This document shows positions 52,792 to 62,705 of a stretch of DNA of 64,000 nt, piece after piece. Position numbers and translations under genes: made by a program. Below the pieces are notes generated by a model that worked only from the letters and a program-made list of their open reading frames with translations, was not told where the DNA came from and did not search any database. The stretch is from Lysobacteraceae bacterium (GTDB lineage Bacteria > Pseudomonadota > Gammaproteobacteria > Xanthomonadales > Xanthomonadaceae). Location of the stretch: the NCBI GenBank assembly GCA_003241895.1, contig QBLY01000002.1:186001-250000 (forward strand), given 5' to 3'. Each line of letters starts with the position of its first letter. The stretch's first letter is position 1.

Positions 52792-53301
52792 ATGTTCAAG
52801 CCCCTCATCTGCACCGCGCTGGTGCTGGCCAGCGGCATCGCCTTCGCGCAGGACCCGGGCGCCGAACGCGGCGCGCGCCATGCCGATCGCCAGGCCCAGG
52901 TCCAGGCGCGCTTCACTGCCGCCGACAAGGACGGCAACGGCCGCATTGATCGCCTCGAGGCGCAGGCCGTCGGTGAGCGCATGGCCAACAACTTCGACCG
53001 CATGGACGCCAACAAGGACGGGTCGATCGACCAGGCCGAGCTGGCTGCGATGCGCCAGAAGATGCGTCGCGGCGGCGATCGGATGAAGTCGGCGATGTCC
53101 TGCCAGCGTGGCCTGTTCATCGGCATGGACGACAACGGCGACGGCGCGGTCACCGCCGCCGAGCTGGGCAGCAAGCACGAGCGCTGGAGCGAGGACTTCG
53201 AGATCATCGACGCCAACCGCGACGCCAAGCTGACGTCCGAGGAGATCAAGGCCTACGGCCGCGCAACGATGAAGGCCCATCGCGCAGCGCGCGAAGGCTG
53301 A
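52792..53301 (+). CDS. Secreted EF-hand calcium-binding protein
   Basis: A 169-residue protein with signal peptide MFKPLICTALVLASGIAFA. Four EF-hand loops follow: DKDGNGRID, DANKDGSID, DDNGDGAVT and DANRDAKLT (the last is degenerate, with Ala at the conserved Gly). It should bind calcium in the periplasm or outside. SD AGGAG 5 bp before ATG 52792. It is divergent from dinB; the 247 bp between them show no other feature. Confidence 0.88.
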   Translation: MFKPLICTALVLASGIAFAQDPGAERGARHADRQAQVQARFTAADKDGNGRIDRLEAQAVGERMANNFDRMDANKDGSIDQAELAAMRQKMRRGGDRMKSAMSCQRGLFIGMDDNGDGAVTAAELGSKHERWSEDFEIIDANRDAKLTSEEIKAYGRATMKAHRAAREG

Positions 53302-53329
53302 AAAAAAGAGGGGCGGCCCGGAGACCGCC
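53301..53329 (-). terminator. Minus-strand terminator of a lost gene
   Basis: Read on the minus strand: GGCGG (53329-53325), short loop, CCGCC (53316-53312), then CCTC and seven T's (53307-53301). It begins at the stop codon of the EF-hand gene and points leftward, so it must have served a gene to its right. That gene survives only as the porin-like fragment at 53330-53400. Confidence 0.5.
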
Positions 53330-53674
53330 GAAGTTGTCGTTCACGTAGTAGTCGGCGCCCAGCGTCAGGCTCAGGCCGCTGGCATTGCTGCCGTGTGAAC
53401 CGCGGCTTAGCGGCGCCGGGAACCATTCTCCGCAGCGATGGTCCATCAACTGTACGCGGAGGCCTTTTGGCACGTGCCGCGCCGCAACCCATCGTCCACT
53501 GTGTGCATCCCATCACGAGGAAATGTTGCCAGCGGACAACGTTCCACAGGACCGCCGATTCCTCATTGCGCTTGGGCTCACCGCGAGCCCCGCGAAGGTG
53601 CGAACAGCACGCGTACCCGAGCGTTTGCGCTCTCCAGCCCCCCGTTCCCCTCGGGGGGTAATTTTTGGTTCCTG
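53302..53674 (-). pseudogene. Decayed region with an outer-membrane protein fragment
   Basis: No intact gene in these 373 bp. On the minus strand, about 53330-53400 reads SNASGLSLTLGADYYVNDNF, a beta-strand pattern typical of outer-membrane porins, next to the leftward terminator at 53301-53329. The upstream part of that frame is not protein-like. Near 53640-53665 an inverted CCCCCCG / CGGGGGG lies just beyond the zincin stop. I read the region as the end of a deleted porin gene. Confidence 0.4.
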
Positions 53675-54169
53675 TTATTCCCGCAGCCACCGCAGCATGT
53701 GTGGATACGGCGGCAGTCCCCGCAGCCGCGCCGCTTCGCCAATCAGCGCCATGCCCGCTTCGGACAATCCGCGGCAGCCGGGATACACGCCGGCGCCATA
53801 GGTGGCTATCAGCGCTTGCGACTTTCCGTGGTATCCCCCGGGATGAAACAGCACGTCGGGCGTCAGCCCCAGCGCGACGGTGGCCGCATAGGCCCAGGCC
53901 GTGGCTTCGGCTTCGCCTGCGTGGGTTTCGTTCTCCTGGTCCGCCAGGTCATCGCTGAGTGCGCCGCGCCGGGTGGACGGCGTCATCGCCAAGTGACCGG
54001 CTTCGTGCAGCAGGTCGCCGGCCCAATGCAGCTTGCGCCGGTCGAACACGATCGCCCCGGCCGTGATCCGGAGACCGGGCAGGAAAGTGTTATCGGGGAC
54101 CTCGCCCTCGTCCACGCCCAGGCCGAGGTTGCGCAGGAACGCCACGATGAGGTTGATGGTTGCCGCCAT
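53675..54169 (-). CDS. Zincin-like metalloprotease-fold protein (HEAGH)
   Basis: A 164-residue protein with HEAGH (about residues 55-59) inside RRKLHWAGDLLHEAGHLAMT and a possible third ligand glutamate in NETHAGEAEATAWAYA. The pattern resembles small ImmA/IrrE-like or M78-like zincins, which cleave repressors, though no such target gene is adjacent. No signal peptide. The TA-like or stress role is a guess. It is divergent from aceF with about 220 bp between. Confidence 0.7.
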   Translation of the reverse strand: MAATINLIVAFLRNLGLGVDEGEVPDNTFLPGLRITAGAIVFDRRKLHWAGDLLHEAGHLAMTPSTRRGALSDDLADQENETHAGEAEATAWAYAATVALGLTPDVLFHPGGYHGKSQALIATYGAGVYPGCRGLSEAGMALIGEAARLRGLPPYPHMLRWLRE

Positions 54170-54389
54170 GCCTTTCTCCCGTGCCAGGCCGCTGGCCAGG
54201 CCAGCCCGCAGGGAGTATGCGCGAGGGCGCGTGCCGGCCCGCCGGTTTCAGCGGTCAATCACGACCCATCCATCGACGTATGGGGCCCCGATGTGGGCGC
54301 GAAGGCCCGATCAAGCCGGCAAACTTTGCCCGCAGGCGGCAACGGGGCGAGAATGGGGCCACGACTCTGATGCGGGACCCAGGTGGACC

Positions 54390-55733
54390 ATGGCCGATCT
54401 GTTGGAAGCACGCGTGCCGGATATCGGCGACGACAAGGATGTGCCGGTGATCGAGCTGCTGGTGCAGCCCGGTGACACGGTGAAGAAGGACCAGGGCCTG
54501 GTGACGCTGGAGTCCGACAAGGCCACCATGGAAGTGCCGTCGCCGTTCGACGGCGTAGTGCGCGAGCTCAGGGTCAAGGTCGGCGACGCGCTGTCGGAGG
54601 GTTCGGTGGTGGCATTGATCGAGCCTGCGGCTACCGAGGTGGCCACTTCCACGCCCGCGCCCGCTGACGCTCCGCCTGCGGCCGCGCCGGCCGCATCGGT
54701 AGCGCCCGCTGCGCCTGCTGCGCCTGCCGCATCCGCCCCCAGCGTGGCGGCCAGTGCCCCGGTGCCTGTCGCTGTCCCAATGCCCACCCGCACGCCGCCC
54801 GTGGCGTTCGACGCGCAGTCGCTGCTGCCGGGCACTGTGCCGCACGCCAGCCCGGCGGTGCGTCTTTTCGCGCGCGAACTGGGCGTGGACCTGGCCCAGG
54901 TCACCGGCAGTGCCCGTGCCGGCCGAATCAGCAAGGAAGACGTACAGGGCTTCGTCAAGGCGGCCCTGGCCGGCGGCGGCGCACCGCGCACGGCAGGCGG
55001 CGGCGGGCTCGACCTGATCCCGTGGCCGAAGGTCGACTTCGCCAAGTTCGGCAGCATCGAAAGCCGGCCGCTCACCCGCATCCAGAAGCTCAGCGGCGCC
55101 AACCTGGCGCGCAACTGGGCCATGATCCCGCACGTCACCCAGAACGACGACGCCGACATTACCGAAATGGAGGCGTTCCGAAAGAGGCTGGGTGAAGAGC
55201 ACAAGGACACCAAGATCACGCCGCTGGTGTTCCTGATCAAGGCCGCGGTGGCCGCGTTGAAGAAGTTCCCGAACTTCAACGCCTCGCTCGACGGCGACAG
55301 CCTGGTGCTCAAGCAGTACTTCCATATCGGCATCGCGGTGGACACGCCCGACGGCCTGGTGGTGCCAGTGATTCGCGACGCCGACCGCAAGGGGCTGCTG
55401 GAGTTGGCCAGGGAGCTGGGCGAGATCAGCGCCAAGGCCCGTGACAAGAAGCTGTCGTCGGCCGACATGCAGGGCGGCTGCTTCTCGATCAGCTCGCTGG
55501 GCGGCATTGGCGGCACCGGCTTCACGCCGATCATCAATGCGCCCGAAGTCGCCATCCTGGGCGTCTCACGCAGCGCCATGAAGCCGGTCTGGAACGGCAG
55601 TGCGTTCGAGCCGCGCCTGCTGCTGCCGCTGAGCCTGAGCTATGACCACCGCGTGATCGACGGTGCCGCCGCGGCGCGCTTCACCGCCTACCTGGGGCAG
55701 GTGCTCGGCGACCTGCGCCGGCTGCTGCTGTGA
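54390..55733 (+). CDS. aceF: Pyruvate dehydrogenase E2, dihydrolipoamide acetyltransferase
   Basis: A 447-residue E2 subunit: one lipoyl domain (lysine in LESDKATMEVP, about 43), an Ala/Pro-rich linker, the E3/E1-binding domain (HASPAVRLFARELGVDLAQV, RAGRISKEDV) and the catalytic domain ending SLSYDHRVIDGAAAARF with the active His and Asp. It transfers acetyl groups to CoA. SD AGGTGG before ATG 54390. No E1 gene (aceE) is near; E3 lies 2.7 kb downstream after two unrelated genes. Confidence 0.95.
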   Translation: MADLLEARVPDIGDDKDVPVIELLVQPGDTVKKDQGLVTLESDKATMEVPSPFDGVVRELRVKVGDALSEGSVVALIEPAATEVATSTPAPADAPPAAAPAASVAPAAPAAPAASAPSVAASAPVPVAVPMPTRTPPVAFDAQSLLPGTVPHASPAVRLFARELGVDLAQVTGSARAGRISKEDVQGFVKAALAGGGAPRTAGGGGLDLIPWPKVDFAKFGSIESRPLTRIQKLSGANLARNWAMIPHVTQNDDADITEMEAFRKRLGEEHKDTKITPLVFLIKAAVAALKKFPNFNASLDGDSLVLKQYFHIGIAVDTPDGLVVPVIRDADRKGLLELARELGEISAKARDKKLSSADMQGGCFSISSLGGIGGTGFTPIINAPEVAILGVSRSAMKPVWNGSAFEPRLLLPLSLSYDHRVIDGAAAARFTAYLGQVLGDLRRLLL

Positions 55734-56821
55734 CGGCTGCCGCGCCGCCGGCGGCAGCGCAGGAGGCAGGCGCGTTCGATGCGGTAGCAGCGCAGCTGGG
55801 TGGCGCCTGGGAGTATGAGCTGGCGCGTCTGGGCGAGGTATCGATCACGGCGGGCGGCATCGTTGCCGCGGTGCTGGTCTTCATCGTCGCGTGGCTCGCT
55901 TCGTGGCTGTTTCGAAAGGCGCTGGTGCGTTTTGTCCGCCGCGAGGGCGCGCAGGACCGCAACGCCATCGTCTACGCGGTGGGGCGCGTGGCGCACTACA
56001 TCCTGCTGCTGGTTGCGATGCTGGTGGCGCTGGAGCTGCTCGGCGTGCCCGCCAGCCGCTTCGCCGTGTTCGCCGGCGCGCTGGGCGTGGGCCTGGGCTT
56101 CGGCCTGCAGGCGATCTTCAACAACTTCGTGTCCGGCCTGATCCTGCTGTTCGACCGCAGCCTGAAGGTGGGCGATTTCGTCGAACTCGAGTCCGGCGTG
56201 CACGGCGAGGTCACCGACATCAACATCCGCGCCACCCGCATCACCACCAACGACAACATCGACATCCTGGTCCCCAACTCGGAGTTCGTCAGCGGCCGGG
56301 TGGTGAACTGGACGCACCGCGAAGTGTCGCGGCGGCTGAAGATTCCGTTTGGCGTGGCCTACGGCAGCGACAAGGAAACCGTGAAGAAAGCCGCCCTTGA
56401 GGCTGCCTGCAAGGTCCCGTTCACCCTGGCCCAGGAAGGTCCGCGGCGCCCGCAGGTCTGGTTGGCGGGGTTCGGCGACTCGAGCCTGGAGTTCGAGCTG
56501 GTGGTCTGGCTGACCGCCGAAGCCACCAAGCGGCCGTCGGCCGTCAAGGCCGCGTACAACTGGGAGCTTGAGACGGCGCTGGCCCGCCACGGGCTGGAAA
56601 TTCCGTTCCCGCAGCGCGACCTGAACCTGCGCAGCGCCTTCGGCCTGCAGGGTGGTGACGCCCTGGCGGCGCTGGGCCGGGGCCCGGTGCACGAACCGAT
56701 CAAACCTTCCAGGCCCAAGCCCGCGCCGGTCGCTACCAGTAGCAACGACGCCACCGAAGACGTGGTTCAGGAACTTGATCGGACGGATACCCCCGCCGAA
56801 AACCCATCCACCACAGATTGA
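55730..56821 (+). CDS. MscS-family mechanosensitive channel
   Basis: A 363-residue protein: three N-terminal helices (SITAGGIVAAVLVFIVAWLA; AHYILLLVAMLVALELLGV; ASRFAVFAGALGVGLGFGLQ, the pore helix), then the MscS beta domain (LFDRSLKVGDFVELESGVHG, DILVPNSEFVSGRVVNWTHR) and a C-terminal polar tail. It releases solutes upon osmotic downshift. GTG 55730 overlaps the aceF stop (GTGA), an unexpected coupling to a pyruvate dehydrogenase gene. Confidence 0.9.
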   Translation: MTAAAPPAAAQEAGAFDAVAAQLGGAWEYELARLGEVSITAGGIVAAVLVFIVAWLASWLFRKALVRFVRREGAQDRNAIVYAVGRVAHYILLLVAMLVALELLGVPASRFAVFAGALGVGLGFGLQAIFNNFVSGLILLFDRSLKVGDFVELESGVHGEVTDINIRATRITTNDNIDILVPNSEFVSGRVVNWTHREVSRRLKIPFGVAYGSDKETVKKAALEAACKVPFTLAQEGPRRPQVWLAGFGDSSLEFELVVWLTAEATKRPSAVKAAYNWELETALARHGLEIPFPQRDLNLRSAFGLQGGDALAALGRGPVHEPIKPSRPKPAPVATSSNDATEDVVQELDRTDTPAENPSTTD

Positions 56822-56830
56822 GGTAATTCC

Positions 56831-58390
56831 GTGTCCGATTCCCAGCGCGACAAGCCATCCCTGGTGGTACGCCCCGCTACCCGCGGCGACATCCCGGGCA
56901 TTGTCGCGCTGTCGCAGCGCACCTACGGCTTGGGCTATTGCTACCAGCCTGAAATGGTGGGCGGGCAGCTGGCGCAGTTCCCGGAGGGCCAGTTTGTAGC
57001 TGTCTACGACGATGTGGTGGTTGGCTATTGCGCAACGTTCCGTATCGCGGAGAAAGTCGCGCTGGTCAAGCACGGCTGGCGCGAGATCACCGGCGGCGGC
57101 TATGCCTCTCGGCACGACCCGGCCGGTGATTGGCTATACGGCATGGAAGTGTGCGTCGACCCGGAGCGCCGTGGCCTGCGCATCGGCCGCCGCCTCTACG
57201 ATCGCCGCAAGCGGCTTTGCCTGCAGCTGGGGCTCAAGGGCATCGTATTCGGCGGGCGCCTCCCGGGCCTGTCCAAGCGCATCAAGCAGTTCGGCAGCGC
57301 GCAGGCCTACGTGGATGCCGTGAGGGAAGGCAAGGCGCGTGACCTGACGCTGTCGTTCCAGTTGACCAACGATTTCCAGGTGATCGGCGTTATTCCCGAC
57401 TACCTGCCGTCCGACCACGAATCACTCGGTTTCGCGTCGCACATGATCTGGCGCAACCCGAGCTTTTCCGACCACCCGGAGATCCGCAAGGCGCAGCGCA
57501 GCGGCGACCTGCCCGCCGCGGTGCGGGTGGCCACCGTGCAGTACCAGCAGCGCCGCATCAAGAGCTTCGAGGAGTTCGCCACCCAGATCGAGTACTTCGT
57601 GGACATCGCCGCCGACTACCGCAGCGACTTCGTGGTGTTCCCGGAGCTGATTACGCTGCAGCTGCTTTCGATCGAGAACAAGCCGCTGTCGCCTTCCGAT
57701 TCCATCCGCACGCTGACCAAGTACACCGACCAGTTCCGCGAAATGATCCAGAAGCTGGCGGTGTCCTACAACATCAACATCATCGGCGGCTCGCACCCGA
57801 CCCAGATGCCCGATGGCGACATCCACAACATCTGCTACGTCGGCCTGCGCGACGGCTCGCTGCACGAGCGCGAGAAGATCCACCCCACCCCGAACGAAGT
57901 GCACTGGTGGAAGATCGCCGGCGGCGACAGCGCCGAGGCCATCGCCACCGACTGCGGCCCGATCGGCGTGATGATCTGCTACGACTCCGAGTTCCCGGAA
58001 CTCGCCCGGCACCTGGTGGACCAGGGCGCGATGATCCTGTTCGTGCCCTACTGCACCGACGTGCGCCAGGGCCACCTGCGGGTGCGCTACTGCTGCCAGG
58101 CGCGGGCGGTCGAGAACCAGGTCTACGTGGTCACCTCGGGCAACGTCGGCAACCTGCCGGGCGTGAACAACTTCGACATCCAGTATGCGCAGAGCTGCAT
58201 CATCACGCCCTGCGATTTCCCGTTCGCGCCCGAAGGCATCGCCGCCGACACCACGCCCAACGCCGAACAGGTGGCGTTCGCCGACCTGCGCCTGGACGAC
58301 CTGATGCAGGCCCGCGCGTCAGGCACCGTGCAGAACCTGCGCGACCGTCGCCACGACCTCTACCAGACCACATGGAAGCGCCGCGTCTGA
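56831..58390 (+). CDS. GNAT-nitrilase fusion protein (carbon-nitrogen hydrolase)
   Basis: A 519-residue fusion. Residues 1-200 are a GNAT acetyltransferase (VRPATRGDIPGIVALSQRTY, MEVCVDPERRGLRIGRRLYD). Residues about 225-510 are a nitrilase-superfamily hydrolase with the Glu-Lys-Cys triad visible in VVFPELITLQ, REKIHPTPNEV and GVMICYDSEFPEL. Such fusions are conserved in many proteobacteria; the substrate is unknown. Start GTG 56831, 9 bp after the channel gene. Confidence 0.9.
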   Translation: MSDSQRDKPSLVVRPATRGDIPGIVALSQRTYGLGYCYQPEMVGGQLAQFPEGQFVAVYDDVVVGYCATFRIAEKVALVKHGWREITGGGYASRHDPAGDWLYGMEVCVDPERRGLRIGRRLYDRRKRLCLQLGLKGIVFGGRLPGLSKRIKQFGSAQAYVDAVREGKARDLTLSFQLTNDFQVIGVIPDYLPSDHESLGFASHMIWRNPSFSDHPEIRKAQRSGDLPAAVRVATVQYQQRRIKSFEEFATQIEYFVDIAADYRSDFVVFPELITLQLLSIENKPLSPSDSIRTLTKYTDQFREMIQKLAVSYNINIIGGSHPTQMPDGDIHNICYVGLRDGSLHEREKIHPTPNEVHWWKIAGGDSAEAIATDCGPIGVMICYDSEFPELARHLVDQGAMILFVPYCTDVRQGHLRVRYCCQARAVENQVYVVTSGNVGNLPGVNNFDIQYAQSCIITPCDFPFAPEGIAADTTPNAEQVAFADLRLDDLMQARASGTVQNLRDRRHDLYQTTWKRRV

Positions 58391-58412
58391 GCGGCGACAC
58401 CCGGAGCCCGAC

Positions 58413-60242
<1,830 letters not shown>

Positions 60243-60254
60243 CGCGGCGCGGAT

Positions 60255-61625
60255 TCAGCGGAAGGCGATCCAGCACACGGTGCAGATCACCACCAGGCCG
60301 ATGACGTTGAGCATGGCGCCCTCGCGGAACATGCGCGGGGCGTCCACCAGGCCGCTGCCGTAGGCGATGGCGTTGGGGGCGGTGGCCACCGGCAGCATGA
60401 AGGCGCCGCTGGCCGCCAGCACGGCCGGGAACATCAGCAGCGCCGGGTCCACGCCGATGGCCACGCCCGTGGCGGCGAGGATCGGCATCATCAGAACGGC
60501 CGTGGCGGTGTTGCTGGCGATTTCCGACATCAGCAGCACCGACGCCACCACCACCACCAGCAGCACCGGCAGCGGCAGCGCGCCCAAGCCCGACAAATGA
60601 CCGGCCAAGGCCCCGCTCAGTCCCGATGACTGGAATGCGGTGGCCAGCGCGATGCCGCCGCCGAACAGCACCAGCGCGCCCCAGGGAATGGTTTCCGCGG
60701 TTTCCCAGTCCAGCAGGCGGCCGCCCTTGCCGTCGGACACCACGCACATCACCACCACGGCGATCAGCGCCACCGCGGCGTCGTTGGCGCCGGGCAAGGA
60801 AAACAGTGCGCTCCAGCCGCCGAAGGGTTCGGTGCGGAACACCCAGGCCATCGCCGTGAGCACGAACACCCACAGTACGCGCCGCTCGCCGGGCGTCCAG
60901 GCGCCGCTGTCGGGCAGCACCGCGGCCGGCGTGCCGGCCAGGCCGCGCCCCAGCCACCAGCCCACCATCGGCAGCATCAGCACCACCACCGGGATGCCGA
61001 TCATCATCCAGTCGAGGAAGCCATAGCGGGTGCCCGTGGCTTCGGCATACACCTGCATGAACACCAGGTTGGGCGGCGAGCCGATCGGCGTGCCCAGGCC
61101 GCCTATGCTGGCCGAGTAGGCGATGGCGAGGATCAGCGGCGCCTGCAGCCGCTTGTCGGGATAGTAGTGCAGGATCGCCAGCGCAACCGGCAGCATCACC
61201 AGGGTGGTGGCGGTGTTGGATATCCACATGCTGACCACGCCACAGGCAACGATGAAGCCGTAAAGCAGGCTGCGCCCGCTGCCGCCTCCGAACGCGCGCA
61301 CCATGCCCAGCGCGAGGCGGCGGTGCGCACCGCTGCGCTCGAGCGCGCGAGAGAGCATGAAGCCGCCGCCCAGCAGCAATATCAACTCATGCCCATAGCT
61401 CTGGGCGACCTGTTTGGCATCCAGCACCCCCAGCACGGGAAACAGGCCCAGCGGCAGCAGCGCCGTCACCGGTGCGCGAACGGGTTCGAGCACCCACCAC
61501 AGGGCGCACCAGCCGGTCATGCCGAGCGTGGCAGCCAGCGCATGCGAGCTGCCTTGGCCCACGGCAATGAAATAAAGTGCAATCGCCAGCAGCGGCCCGG
61601 CCGGCAGCGCGAGCCGGAGAAGCAT
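60255..61625 (-). CDS. DASS/SLC13-family anion or dicarboxylate transporter
   Basis: A 456-residue permease with about 11 helices and both SNT substrate/sodium motifs: MWISNTATTLVMLPVALA and EIASNTATAVLMMPI. The PLGLFPVLGVLDAKQVAQSY and GGGFMLSRALERSG segments are also typical. It likely imports C4-dicarboxylates or a related anion with sodium. Its ATG shares one base with the stop of mnhG (TGATG), so it is cotranscribed with the cation antiporter genes; sodium coupling may connect them. Confidence 0.88.
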   Translation of the reverse strand: MLLRLALPAGPLLAIALYFIAVGQGSSHALAATLGMTGWCALWWVLEPVRAPVTALLPLGLFPVLGVLDAKQVAQSYGHELILLLGGGFMLSRALERSGAHRRLALGMVRAFGGGSGRSLLYGFIVACGVVSMWISNTATTLVMLPVALAILHYYPDKRLQAPLILAIAYSASIGGLGTPIGSPPNLVFMQVYAEATGTRYGFLDWMMIGIPVVVLMLPMVGWWLGRGLAGTPAAVLPDSGAWTPGERRVLWVFVLTAMAWVFRTEPFGGWSALFSLPGANDAAVALIAVVVMCVVSDGKGGRLLDWETAETIPWGALVLFGGGIALATAFQSSGLSGALAGHLSGLGALPLPVLLVVVVASVLLMSEIASNTATAVLMMPILAATGVAIGVDPALLMFPAVLAASGAFMLPVATAPNAIAYGSGLVDAPRMFREGAMLNVIGLVVICTVCWIAFR

Positions 61626-61957
61626 CAGTCCTGGCCTTCCCGGTCCGGTGGTGTCGCCGGTCGCAGCGACGGGTCCAGCGCCAGCGCCGCCTTGGCCATC
61701 AGGTGGGCGCTGACCGGCGCGGTCATGAACAGGAAGAGCGTGATCAGCAGCTCACGCACGCTCGGTTCGCCCTGCATCGCCTGCCACACCATGGACGCCA
61801 GCAGCACGCCGCCCACGCCCAGGGTGCTGGCCTTGGTCGGGCCGTGCAGGCGCTTGAAGAAATCCGACAGCTTCACCATGCCCCACGAGCCCACCAGGGC
61901 AAAGGCGGCGCCGGCGAGCAGCAGGGCGGAGACGAGGATCTCGAGCGCGGCGCTCAT
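61625..61957 (-). CDS. mnhG: Mrp/Mnh cation:proton antiporter subunit G
   Basis: A 110-residue membrane protein: ALEILVSALLLAGAAFALVG, then SWGMVKLSDFFKRLHGPTKA and STLGVGGVLLASMVWQ, then LLITLFLFMTAPVSAHLMAK, the three helices of MnhG/PhaG. It is a small subunit of the multisubunit Na+/H+ or K+/H+ antiporter. It overlaps subunit F (ATGA). Confidence 0.92.
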   Translation of the reverse strand: MSAALEILVSALLLAGAAFALVGSWGMVKLSDFFKRLHGPTKASTLGVGGVLLASMVWQAMQGEPSVRELLITLFLFMTAPVSAHLMAKAALALDPSLRPATPPDREGQD

Positions 61958-62223
61958 TCGATGATGTCCCGGCGGATGACGAACTTCGACAGCACCACGG
62001 TGCCGACGAAGCCGAGCATGGCGATGATCACCGCAGCCTCGAAGTAGATCGTGCTGCTTTCGCGCAGGCCTACCAGCACCAGCAGGGCGATGGTGTTCAC
62101 GTACATCGTGTCCAGCGCCAGGATGCGATCGGTCACGCCGGGACCGCGCAGCAGGCAGTAGAGGTTCAACGCCATCGCGACGGCGAAGGCGCCGATGGCC
62201 AGGCTGATGCAGGTCTGGATCAC
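61954..62223 (-). CDS. mnhF: Mrp/Mnh antiporter subunit F
   Basis: An 89-residue protein with three helices: CISLAIGAFAVAMALNLYCL, RGPGVTDRILALDTMYVN, LLVLVGLRESSTIYFEAAVI and MLGFVGTVVLSKF. This is the MnhF/PhaF pattern. GTG 62223 overlaps the subunit E stop (GTGA), which decides the start over upstream frames. Confidence 0.92.
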   Translation of the reverse strand: MIQTCISLAIGAFAVAMALNLYCLLRGPGVTDRILALDTMYVNTIALLVLVGLRESSTIYFEAAVIIAMLGFVGTVVLSKFVIRRDIIE

Positions 62224-62705
62224 GGGAAGATCTCCCTCAGTGGGGTTTCGTAGCGCTGCTTGATCTGCGCGACGGCGGCGTCGGCGTCCTCGAGGTGGAA
62301 GCAATGCACCAGCAGGTGCCGGCGGTCGCCGCTCAGTTCGGACGACAGGGTGCCGGGCGTCATGGTGATGATGCCGGCCAGCGCAGCGATGCCATAGGGA
62401 TTGGTGATTTCCAGCGGCACCCAGACGAAGCCCGGGTGGATGCGCGATTCGCGGCCCAGGATGAGCCGCGCCACCTCGATGTTCGATATCACGATGTCCC
62501 ACAGCACGCGCAATCCCAGCCGCGCCGCCAGCAGCGGCCGCTGTACGGGCGCGTGCTCGGTCCGCAGCCGGTCCGCCGCCAGCGGCAGCACCAGTGCCAG
62601 TATCGCAGCGAGCAGCAGGTGCGCTGGTTCCACCGTTGCCACCAGCAGCAGCCACACCACGAACACCGCCAGGCTCATCATCGGTGCCGGCAACCAGGAC
62701 TTCAT
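62220..62705 (-). CDS. mnhE: Mrp/Mnh antiporter subunit E
   Basis: A 161-residue protein: two N-terminal helices (APMMSLAVFVVWLLLVATVE, LLLAAILALVLPLAADRL), then DIVISNIEVARLILG and the conserved PGTLSSELSGDRRHLLVHCF block of MnhE. ATG 62705 overlaps the subunit D stop (ATGA). Confidence 0.92.
   Translation of the reverse strand: MKSWLPAPMMSLAVFVVWLLLVATVEPAHLLLAAILALVLPLAADRLRTEHAPVQRPLLAARLGLRVLWDIVISNIEVARLILGRESRIHPGFVWVPLEITNPYGIAALAGIITMTPGTLSSELSGDRRHLLVHCFHLEDADAAVAQIKQRYETPLREIFP

Noticed and set aside
56831-58390. N-carbamoylputrescine amidase function for the nitrilase-type protein, given the agmatine genes in the window
   Set aside because: It is fused to a GNAT domain of a separate, widely conserved family, lies 50 kb away, and the agmatine operon already has a carbamoyltransferase route.
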